Source: Metabacillus endolithicus
GTDB taxonomy: Bacteria; Bacillota; Bacilli; Bacillales; Bacillaceae
Direction of reading: 5' to 3'
DNA: 64,000 bases
NCBI RefSeq assembly: GCF_023078335.1
Contig: NZ_CP095550.1
Coordinates: forward strand, 1 to 64,000
Positions within the stretch are counted from its first letter, which is position 1. Each line of letters opens with the position of its first letter. Below are positions 1 to 8,700 of the stretch, in pieces. The notes under the pieces were generated by a model, which saw only the letters and a program-made list of their open reading frames with translations, was not told the origin of the DNA and made no database searches. Made by a program: the position numbers and the translations under genes.

Positions 1-93
1 TTCAGCTTTTGCTTGTCCTCTAATCTTAGATGAAACGGCATCTTTCCAAACAAGATTTCCATCATAGTCTACTTGCCATCTTTCCTTACTCAT
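1..93 (-). CDS. Unknown protein, N-terminal 31 codons only
   Basis: An ATG at 93-91 opens a frame that runs off the left edge of the window without a stop. It begins MSKERWQVDYDGNLVWKDAV. A GAGGAG ribosome binding site lies about nine bases upstream, and a sigma-A-like promoter is visible further up, so this is very probably a real gene. I do not recognise the family from 31 residues; the start is charged and has no signal peptide or membrane segment. Confidence 0.6.
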   Translation of the reverse strand, partial: MSKERWQVDYDGNLVWKDAVSSKIRGQAKAE

Positions 94-138
94 AAAATTA
101 ACTCTCCTCAATATAGTAAAAATTTACATGTAGTGTTT

Positions 139-167
139 ATTATACACAAATTATTTAAAAAACGTAA
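139..167 (-). promoter_or_regulatory. Sigma-A-like promoter of the left-edge gene
   Basis: Reading leftwards there is TTACGT (167-162), a 17-base spacer, and a perfect TATAAT (144-139). It lies about 45 bases before the start codon of the partial gene at the window edge. Confidence 0.5.
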
Positions 168-192
168 GATTTAGAAAAGACAAAATCAAAAA

Positions 193-217
193 ACTACATG
201 CAGTATTTGCATGTAGT
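193..217. repeat. Left 25-bp target-site duplication of the IS element
   Basis: ACTACATGCA and TGCATGTAGT are the two arms of a palindrome around a five-base loop. The identical 25 bases occur in the same orientation at 1774-1798, on the other side of the IS. Same-orientation copies flanking the terminal inverted repeats are what a target duplication looks like. Before insertion the site was a hairpin flanked by A-run and T-run, that is, a terminator. Confidence 0.8.
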
Positions 218-218
218 C

Positions 219-266
219 AGACTGTAGACAAACTCATGAAAAATGAGTTTGCTTACAGTCTTTTTT
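219..266 (+). terminator. Hairpin plus T-run at the IS left end
   Basis: AGACTGTA..CAAACTCAT pairs with ATGAGTTTG..TACAGTCT around a short loop and is followed by six T residues. It overlaps the left terminal repeat and would stop transcripts entering the element from outside, as is common in insertion sequences. Confidence 0.6.
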
Positions 267-305
267 AATTTAAACTTGTATTAAGAAAATCTTAAGGTGA
301 TAAAT

Positions 306-1663
306 ATGCTTTCGAAACACAATTCCATACAACGAGATCAAATTGAAATGATCGCTTTAGATCAACTTGTGTCAGCGGACCATTTGGTTCGCAAAATAGA
401 GGCTGCGATTGATTTCTCTTTATTTATGACTTAGTGGAAGATATGTATTCTGAAGTAGGCCGCCCGAGTATAGATCCAGGCTTTCTGATTAAACTAACCT
501 TCATTCAATATACCTTCGGTATTCGTTCAATGCGAAAGACAATTGAAGAGGTTCAAACAAACATGGCCTATCGATGGTTCTTAGGCTATGGTTTCCATGA
601 TAAAGTACCGCACTTCTCTACCTTCGGGAAGAATTACGAACGTAGATTTAAAGATACAGATATATTTGAACAAATATTCTATCGTATATTAAAGAGTGCT
701 GCCGAGAAAAAACTTATTAGTGCAGAACACATATTGATTGATTCTACTCATGTAAAAGCTAGTGCTAATAAGCATAAATTTCAGAAGAAGGTTGTACGGA
801 AAGAAACAAGAGCTTACCAAGAGCGTCTTCAAGAAGAGATTAATCAAGATCATGAAGATCATGGGAAGAAGCCTTTTCCACCAGATAAGTTTGACAAGGC
901 AGAATCAAAAGAAATCAAAGAAAGTACAACTGATCCAGAAAGTGGTTACTATGTTAAAGACGAACGCACAAAACAGTTCGCCTATTCATTTCATGCAGCA
1001 GCAGATCGCAATGGTTTTGTATTGGGCGTGGATGTTACACCAGGTAATATTCATGATAGTCAAATTTTAGAGCCATTGGTTGAAGATGTAAGCGAGATAA
1101 TAGGAAAACCAAATGCTGTTGCTGCAGATGCTGCTTATAAGACTCCAGCGATTACAAAGTACTTAATAGAAAACAATATCATTCCAGCAGTACCTTACAC
1201 AAGACCACGTACAAAAGATGGATTCTTCCGAAAACATGAATATGTTTATGATGAACACTTCGATTGTTACTTATGTCCAGCTGGGGAAATCTTGAAATAC
1301 TCTACAACAACTAAAGAGGGATATAGAGAGTACAAATCTCCAAAGCACATTTGCGCAACGTGCCCATTTTTGGCTCAATGTACAGAGAGTAAAGATCACC
1401 AAAAAGTGGTGATGCGCCATATCTGGCAAGAATATGTAGAAGAGGCAGACCATCTACGTCATCATCAAGATGTAAAACTGATATATGCAAAACGGAAAGA
1501 AACAATTGAACGTGTATTTGCAGATGCCAAAGAAAAGCATGGAATGCGTTGGACAACTTTGAGGGGACTCAAAAAATTGACAATGCAGGCGATGCTTACT
1601 TTTGCTGCCATGAACTTAAAGAAAATGGCCAATTGGACTTGGAAAGGTCCAGTAATAGTATAA
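306..1663 (+). pseudogene. IS1182-family transposase, interrupted by a one-base deletion
   Basis: The start ATG at 306 has an AAGGTGATAA ribosome binding site. The first frame reads MLSKHNSIQRDQIEMIALDQ and stops at 432-434. The next frame continues at once (VEDMYSEVGRPSIDP) to a stop at 1661-1663. The run TTT near 418-421 appears to need a fourth T to give the family sequence FSFIYDLVEDMY. With that base restored the gene is 453 codons including stop, the usual length. The catalytic region includes VLGVDVTPGNIHD and AADAAYKTPAI, and the C-terminus contains ERVFADAKEKHGMRWTTLRG, all typical of this DDE family. Translation from the GTG at 434 would give a 409-residue protein lacking the N-terminal region, so it is probably inactive. 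A sequencing error in the T-run is the alternative. Confidence 0.85.
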
Positions 1664-1728
1664 TATAGAGACTCGAAGAGTCTCATTTTCATAAAAGTTG
1701 AACGAATATTAATATAATATCGCAAAAA

Positions 1729-1761
1729 GGTTTGGAATGTTTTACATTCCAAACCCTTTTT
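1729..1761 (+). terminator. Transposase terminator
   Basis: GGTTTGGAATG and CATTCCAAACC form an 11-bp perfect stem with a five-base loop, followed by CTTTTT. It lies 65 bases after the transposase stop and inside the right end of the element. Confidence 0.75.
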
Positions 1762-1773
1762 GTCGACAGTCTG

Positions 1774-1810
1774 ACTACATGCAGTATTTGCATGTAGTTT
1801 TTTTGATTTT
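1774..1810 (-). terminator. Right target duplication; terminator of the methyltransferase operon
   Basis: This is the right copy of the 25-bp palindrome (1774-1798), followed on the + strand by seven T residues. It lies about 25 bases beyond the stop of the downstream methyltransferase gene, so it is the original terminator of that operon. The T-run needed for termination on the minus strand was on the left side of the palindrome and is now separated from it by the IS, so efficiency for the methyltransferase transcript may be reduced. Confidence 0.55.
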
Positions 1811-1834
1811 AACATATATGATTGGCTTTTAACT

Positions 1835-2887
1835 TTATTTTAATGGGACCTCTTCATTAACAAAGTAAAGTTCTTTGAGTTTTTTTGCGAGTGTTGAACT
1901 TAATAAAGGTGGAACAGCATTACCAAGCTGTCTCCACTGTTCTTTAAAATCACCTTCCAAATGATACTCATCCGGAAATGTTTGTAATCTCTTTAATTCT
2001 TCAATTCTTAAAAATCTATTTTTCCAATGAAAAGGGCCTTGATTGTTTGAAAAACTAGCTTGAATTGTCCAAGATGGTCGATTTGGCGATAATTTTAGTA
2101 AAAATGTCCAATACCTTGATTTCCACTTAAATAATGGGTTAGGATGTCCTCTTTTTTCGGTGAAAAATAAATAATTATCGCCAGGTGGAATCTCTTTTAA
2201 TAAATCGTAATGTTTTGCACCTGGTCTTTGATTCATTTCATCTTCAGTAATCGTGTCGTAATCAGACATAACATCACCAGCAGTTACCCAAGGTAATTTG
2301 TCGCTATTTTCTTCATTTGAATGTGTTTCCTCAGGAAATACAAAATCAGGTAATTCGCCTTTTACCCCTACACAGATAAATCTCTTTCTTGTTTGGGGTA
2401 TACCATAATTAGCACAATTTATTACCTTGAAAACTATTTTATAGCCTAATTGTTTAGATCTCTCTTTTACATATTCCAAAGCTTCTTTATGTGTTTTAAA
2501 CATAAATCCATCAACATTTTCAAAAACAAAAACAGTTGGATCTAATTCCTCAACAGCTCGAAAATATTCGGGAACGGCAAAACCAGACGTCTCATCTTCA
2601 AATCCATCTTTTTTTTGTGTCAAATAATGTCTTGTTTGGCTATATGGAGGACATGGGGGACCACCAATTAAACAGTCAATTTTCTGTTCTCTAAGCTTGA
2701 TCCAGTTAAAATCTACCTCTCTAATGTCAGAACAAACGATATGATCAGATATATTATTAGTTTCTAGCGTTTTACATGCTGTTTCCCAGTTATCTGTCGC
2801 AAAAACAGTCTTAAAACCATTTTGCTTAAATCCAATATCAAATCCACCGCCACCTGAGAAAAGACTTACAACAGTTAAATCTCTCAT
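1835..2887 (-). CDS. DNA (cytosine-5-)-methyltransferase, intact
   Basis: This 350-residue protein transfers a methyl group from S-adenosylmethionine to C5 of cytosine in a specific DNA sequence. The conserved motifs appear in order: motif I SLFSGGGGFDIGF (residues 8-20), motif IV GGPPCPPYSQ with catalytic Cys79, motif VI ENV (123-125), motif VIII QTRKRF (165-170) and the C-terminal motif X RQLGNAVPP. The start ATG directly follows the TAA of the upstream methyltransferase gene, and an AGGTGG site lies inside that gene's last codons, so translation is coupled. Two tandem C5 methyltransferases usually accompany a restriction enzyme with an asymmetric site, but no intact partner endonuclease is adjacent. 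Recognition sequence unknown. The nearby Vsr-like helicase and ATPase remnant suggest a former larger modification-restriction system. Confidence 0.9.
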   Translation of the reverse strand: MRDLTVVSLFSGGGGFDIGFKQNGFKTVFATDNWETACKTLETNNISDHIVCSDIREVDFNWIKLREQKIDCLIGGPPCPPYSQTRHYLTQKKDGFEDETSGFAVPEYFRAVEELDPTVFVFENVDGFMFKTHKEALEYVKERSKQLGYKIVFKVINCANYGIPQTRKRFICVGVKGELPDFVFPEETHSNEENSDKLPWVTAGDVMSDYDTITEDEMNQRPGAKHYDLLKEIPPGDNYLFFTEKRGHPNPLFKWKSRYWTFLLKLSPNRPSWTIQASFSNNQGPFHWKNRFLRIEELKRLQTFPDEYHLEGDFKEQWRQLGNAVPPLLSSTLAKKLKELYFVNEEVPLK

Positions 2888-4110
2888 TTATATCCACCTA
2901 CATAAATATTCTACTATTTTTGCCCCTAATAAAGGCGGTACGGCATTTCCTATTTGTTTTCTTTGTGACCTAGGTGATCCCATGAAAACATAATCTTCTG
3001 GAAATGTTTGTATTGCTGCTAGTTCTTTTATTCTTAATCTTCTATTCGTCCAATGAAATGGTCCTTCGTATGAACCTGGACTCGCAATAATTGTCCAAGA
3101 AGGTAAATTAGGATGAAGTTTTAACAAAAATGTCCAATATCGCTTACCTGCAACAAATTTAGGGTTTGGATACCCCGCTCTTTCTGTTAGGGCAATATAA
3201 TTTTTGCCTGGCGGAACAGAGCAAACTTCTTTTTCATATTTCCCTAAATTCAACTCTGTCGGCTCAGCATATGCAGGACTATCAAATTTACCTATCCAAT
3301 CGATTACTCTTTCGTGTGGTAAAAGATCAGGATTAGACTCTCTATCTTTATCTATACCATGTGTAGGATCTAGATAATCATAAATCGGTTTTCTACTAGC
3401 TACAAAAAATACTCGCTTCCTTTTTTGTGGTATCCCATAATCAGCTGCATTAAGTCTTAATAGAACAAAATGATACCCTAGGTCGTCCATTCCTTTTTCT
3501 ATTGCTTCAACAGCTTCTTTATTGGAAGGGTGTAAGATGCTTTCTACATTTTCTAAAATAAATCCATCTGGATTAAGTTCCGCAATCATTCTAAAATATT
3601 GCCCAATCATATTTCGAGGATCTGAATTTGCCTTCCTCATTTTATTGGTAACCCAATATCCTGCTTTGGAAAATGGTTGACAGGGAGGCCCCCTAGCAAG
3701 ATTAACTTTTTAGGATTATTCTCGTGCAAAACGGCTTTGTAATCATTTGCAGACATGTCTGATATATCCTTATAAAAGTGCTTTGTATGTGCAAAATAGT
3801 TGTTAGCCTTTAAAGTCTCTACACTATCTTTATCAAAATCCATACTCGAGATAACTTTTACTCCAGCTAATTGTGCACCAATGTCCAAACCACCGCCCCC
3901 AGAAAAGAAGCTAATAGCCTGTACATCTTGATTAAAATTATTGATCAAATCGTCATTACAAAGATATCCCTTATGTGAAAAAGAAAGCTTAATATTACCA
4001 TCTTTGTCTTTTTGTAGACCTTCAGAAAATCCCTTCAGCTGCTCTTCTTGTATTAAATTCAAGGCTTCTTTCTTTATTTTATAACTTTTCTTGTTACTTA
4101 CTTCTATCAT
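2888..4110 (-). pseudogene. Second DNA (cytosine-5-)-methyltransferase, frameshifted at the catalytic motif
   Basis: Two frames together encode one C5 methyltransferase. The upstream part (4110 to about 3690) carries motif I ISFFSGGGGLDIGAQLAG and ends LLGGLPVNHFPKQ followed by a stop. The downstream part carries ENVESI (motif VI), GIPQKRKRVF (motif VIII) and QIGNAVPPLLG (motif X). The coding strand has five G residues where six would read GGPPCQPFSKAGYW, which restores the catalytic PCQ motif. The C-tract on the + strand is 3689-3693. Restored, the gene is 408 codons including stop. The start is the ATG at 4110, preceded by AGAGG; the TTG at 4131 has no such site. As read, the protein lacks the catalytic cysteine. 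Assembly error in the G-tract, or slippage during expression, are alternatives. Confidence 0.85.
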
Positions 4111-4131
4111 GATAACAACCTCTCGATACAA

Positions 4132-4824
4132 GTTATTTCAACGTATTAGTCAAACTTGTTTATGTTTTAGCTTTGGCGTAGTATTAAAAATAACAAATAC
4201 ACGAGATCGGTCGTTTGGTTTCTAATCCAAGCGGTAAGGAAATCGTGTTTTTATCAAATTCAACAATATATAGTCATATATCCTATTATTATTTTAATTA
4301 TTATATTTACCAGATTATCATTATATCATATTAAAACAGAAAGCTTTGTTATAAATAATTTCTGAAATTTGTAAAAGAGCCTCAATTATTAACAATTTTG
4401 TCATTTATATAATTAAACCACCAAGAAGGCATGTACATCAAATGAAAATATCAACTTTTTATAGCATAAATAATCATTATAAAACATTAATTTATCAAAA
4501 GTAGTTGATAGATTAAATAGCTAACCCACCAGATTTGAGTGGAGACTTATTGCTCTATTTCCCCGCTCATACGTTCTATATGTTGATAAGACTGAGACTC
4601 TGGTGCACAACTAGAAAGAGGTGGTCAATTTCATAGTTAAATTAAGAGTGAAGGTGTTTCTAATAAACAGAAGGAAATGGTGAATCCTTCAGAATAGGGA
4701 AAAATGCTCTTTTGTAACTTCTGCATTTCGAACAGTCTATTACTCTACGTATGACATTGATGGTAACAGCTGTACAAGGTGTTGCTAAACTTGTGACTCA
4801 TATAAATAATTAAAACAAGACGAC
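4132..4824. other. Intergenic stretch without intact genes
   Basis: No frame with a credible start and ribosome binding site is visible. The stretch presumably holds the promoter of the methyltransferase operon near its left end. It continues directly into the ATPase remnant on the right, so part of it is probably further decayed sequence of that gene, but I cannot recognise the family in any frame here. Confidence 0.4.
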
Positions 4825-5135
4825 ACAAGGGACAAGGCCAGTTGTGTTATAATAACAAATCTTTAATACTGGAATATGTTCTTGCTGTAACATTTTTGAA
4901 GCGGTACTAAAAAACTTTTGCTTTCCCGTTCTTATCCCAGTAATCATAACAACGTTAAAATATTGTTTTGTATTCAATTGTGGAATATCAGAATTCCTTG
5001 TTTGAGTTAATTTTGAATGATTTCCCTTGCTAAAGACTCAATCTTCCTACCACTAAACGTCTCAATACTCGCATTGTTTAATCCTCTTTCTTCTCCTCCA
5101 TTGTTTTCTGGAAAAGACCAACCGATGTTAGACAT
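4825..5135 (-). pseudogene. Remnant of a GHKL (HSP90/MORC-like) ATPase gene
   Basis: A well-formed start remains: ATG at 5135 behind AGAAGG. It reads MSNIGWSFPENNGGEERGLN and ...GRKIESLAREIIQN before a stop at 5007-5009. This matches, from memory, the N-terminus of large ATP-binding defence-island proteins (FPPNNGG...GIETF.G.P..SLAREICQNSLDA), in which the Asn of the last motif is the Mg-ATP residue of the GHKL fold. After frame changes the homology goes on: YYWDKNGKAK, then FFSTASKMLQQEHIPVLKI and YNTTGL, ending near 4830. The rest of the gene is gone or unreadable. It has the same orientation as the two methyltransferase genes and lies directly upstream of them, so the three probably formed one modification/defence operon. 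Family assignment is from recalled consensus, not a search. Confidence 0.6.
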
Positions 5136-5722
5136 TTACTTACCTTCTGTATTTATATAAATTGGTTCCGCAAAATTTATTGAAAGTCTAAATTGAAATT
5201 TTAGATAGCTGATAAGGCTACTTTATTCCAAGTTCTGTTTTCAATTATTGTTTTTTAGCATAATTAATCTGTAAAATATTTTTCATCTCTAGATTTCAAA
5301 AAGCTACCTGATAATGCTAGAAATCAAGAATATGATTCAGTTTTATAGATTACTATTATTATACCATGCACAAAGTCCTGTTTTCAGTAGATGATGTAGG
5401 ATAATAATAGGATCTATATTAGTATCGAAATACCACCTTTAATTCTGAGCATTAATTAAGACAAAGGATTAAATAGGAATGCCGTCTTAAGGAATTATCT
5501 CCTGTTTATGTTTACCTTGACTTTAGGAAAGTAAAAATATAGAAGATTTTCGTTGAGATCTCAGCACTACTTCCTTTTATAGCAATCCAAATGAATTAAC
5601 ATCCATTAGATTTAATGACATTTCCTCCATACAATGAATTAATTTCCAATTAATTCAAGTTAAAGAAATGTTAAAATGTATTTATTATTTTTGTATAATA
5701 AACTAAGAAAAATAGATTTGAG
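5136..5722. other. Intergenic, with probable promoter of the helicase-nuclease gene
   Basis: No gene is recognisable. A TATAAT at 5694-5699 lies about 25 bases before the helicase start; the -35 position (TTAAAA at 5671-5676, 17-base spacing) is weak. The rest is AT-rich sequence with no strong hairpin. Confidence 0.35.
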
Positions 5723-8700
5723 GTGGAACCAATTTCTACAATATCATTAAATGATAAAGCGATAAATTTGATACATTATATTAAAGAACTTTCTCAACTT
5801 AAACAAAAGCCTGTTTCTAGTTATAAGAATTACGAGGACGTATTATGGGTATCTAAGTTTCCGAATGAGACAGAATGCTTAGATTTTTTTCGGAATAATA
5901 CAGATGAGTGGCTATATGTTAAAAAGCCGGTTTACCCTACTAAACCCAGTGTTCCAAAGGAATTAGAGAATTGGTTACTAATTGATGTTAGAACTTACTT
6001 GTTTAAAGTAAATAAAAGTGTCTTGAAGGAACTACTTATAGATGATAAATATGTTAGTAAAGAAGAATTTCTAGAAGATAATCCAGAAATTATTGATAAG
6101 ATTGATGAATTTAAAAATATGATTTGGGAGCCATTTATACAAGAGGCAAAGCGAGTAGATGAAATACAAGCTCTTTATGATCGACTGTTTAAAATATATC
6201 AATATCTTCAAAGTAACTCTGAATCAATGGAACTTGTCGTAAGTACTGGCCTTCTTCAGTGGAAGTTGAGTCAAAAAGAGGTAGTTGAACGTCATGTACT
6301 TACTTCAATTGCAGAATTAAAGTTCAATAGTGAGAAAGCTGAGTTCACTATTATACCTTCATTCAAAGGGAAAGTTTTTGAATATGAAGAAGATATGCTT
6401 TTAGTGGAACATCGTCTTACAGGTGCTATCAATAAAGAAATAGAGAATCTTTTGTCTGAGCTAAATGAAGAATTGTATCCCGAAATAAATTCTATCTTAC
6501 AGAACATTGTTCATTCTTTGGACTCTAAAGGCACATATTATGACACTCTTGAGATCCCAATTTCTTTGTCAGATATACCAACGATATCCTTAAGTCCTGC
6601 CTTTATTTTACGTAAAAAGTTGCAAAAGAGTTTTCAAAAGGCCTGTCAAACAGCAATTGAAGAATTACAAAACCAAACTGAGCCTTCTCTCATACCGAGT
6701 AACTTGTTTAATATGTTTGAAACTTCTCCTACTAAAAATGTTGACACAACTGAAACAAATATGGAGACTACATTCAAAAAGGCACAAGAATTTTACTTTC
6801 CACTTCCGTCTAACGAAGAGCAAAATAGAATTATCTCTACTTTAAACAGACAAAATAGTGTACTTGTGCAAGGTCCACCGGGGACAGGTAAAACACATAC
6901 AATTGCAAATTTAACCTCTCACTTATTAGCTACAGGAAACCGAGTCTTAATTACAAGTCAAACGGCAAAAGCTCTAAGTGTTTTAAAAAGTAAATTACCG
7001 AAAGAACTTCAAGATCTTTCTGTTAGCCTTTTAGGTGGAGACTCGACGTCAATGAAAGATTTAGAGAAGGTTGTAACCACAATTTCCACTAATAGAGAAC
7101 TATTTGATCTTAAAAGCATGGAAAGAACAGTTTCAAAGAAAGAAATGGAATTAAAAAATCTTAAAAGCAATTTGAGTAAAACAAAATCAGATTTGATATC
7201 CATTCGGGAAGAAGAAACATATGAACATCAATTAAGTTCAAGATACAAAGGTACTGCCCAAAAGATTGCTGAAATCGTATATAACCAGGAAAACATTTAC
7301 GATTGGTACAGGGTACCTGTAACGTTTGACACTCCTTCTACTTTCTGGGAAAAAGAAAAAAGAAATGCAATTGAATATATACGTCTGAAAAGTATTAAAT
7401 TAGAAACACCTGATGGTTATGAACAATTTGAATACCCTAAAATTGATTGGGATTTTCTTGAGGCATTAACCTCTGCAATGAAAGAAGAAGCAGAACTTAT
7501 TGAGTCTTATGAATTATTGAAGAAAAATGAAAGTAATGAATTAGTATATAGCCTTTTATCACTAGATAACAACGAACGTGATGAGTTAAAAGTAACTTTA
7601 CAGAATTACAAACAACTGGTTAAACCATTACTTTTTAGTAATTATCCCTCATTGGGGAAAGTGATTAAAGACATATTCACTAATCATGGGTATATTTGGG
7701 AAGAACTTGTAAATAATCTATCATCATACCTTAAAATAATTAAAGAGAATAAAGATAAATTTGAGGAAGATTTAGTGTCTACTGAAAATATAACCACACA
7801 AGAATTAAAGAAAATGTTCGAAGACTTACATGAACATGTTTCTAATGGTGGTACTCTAGGAAATTTTTTATTTAGACCTAAAATAGTTAGTCAGTACAAG
7901 TCAAAACTACAAACAGTTAAATACAATAGTGCTGAAATAAAAACAGTTAATCAGATCGAGATTCTTCATGCGTATGCTCAATACAAATATTCAAAAGAAA
8001 AAATTGAAGGTTTATTAGTCCCTAATTTTATAAGTCTAGATTCAATAAACAAACAAATGGTATATCTTGAATTTGAAAATGTTCTTTCACAAATAGAGTT
8101 AGTACTAGAGATTCATCAATGGCGTAACAAACTAATAAAAGACTATACTTTTTTAACAATTGATACATTTAACGAGGAAATGGCTGACTCATTAAGCCAA
8201 AACATTGAAATTTTTGATATCAAACAAAATCTTAAGGAGAAATCTGAGTTAATTGATCAAGTTAGGGAAATGGTTAGATCAAAGATAACTGAAAAATCTC
8301 ATCCGCTCTACCAAGAATTATTAGACACTATCGAACAAAGAAATTCTAATACTTTCAGAACCTTACATGAACAATATCTCCATTATCAAGAAGTTATGCA
8401 ACGTGATTCGTCGCTAAAAAATATTTTTATTGAATTAAACATTCATTCAAGTACTCTTGTAAAAACACTTGAGGAAACATTTGCCTCCCCTATCTGGAGT
8501 CAGCGTTTTATAGAATGGGATAAAGCGTTTGAGTGGAAACAAGCGCAAAATTGGGTTAGAGAATTCTCTATGAAAGATGAAACAACTCTTTCTATTCAAT
8601 TCGACCAAATAGAGAAAAATATTAAAGATACTGTGATTGAAATTGGTTCTACAAAAGCTTGGATTAGCATGCTGAGTAACATGACAGAGACTCAAAGTAA

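Larger units (their letters stand above)
218..1773 (+). mobile_element. IS1182-family insertion sequence, 1556 bp
   Basis: The element is bounded by near-perfect terminal inverted repeats. The left end reads CAGACTGTAGACAAA from 218, and the right end read inwards from 1773 is CAGACTGTCGACAAA (14 of 15 identical). It carries one transposase gene, which is frameshifted. Immediately outside both ends is the same 25-bp palindromic sequence, so the insertion split a bidirectional terminator downstream of the methyltransferase genes. IS1182-family elements are known for variable-length target duplications and for hitting palindromes; that part is family knowledge. The element cannot move autonomously unless the frameshift is bypassed. 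Confidence 0.85.

Noticed and set aside
5451..5545. Possible end of an IS3-type transposase (ECRLKELSPVYVYLDFRK) on the + strand
   Set aside because: Only the short KELSPV pattern is suggestive; no upstream catalytic motif or inverted repeats are visible.
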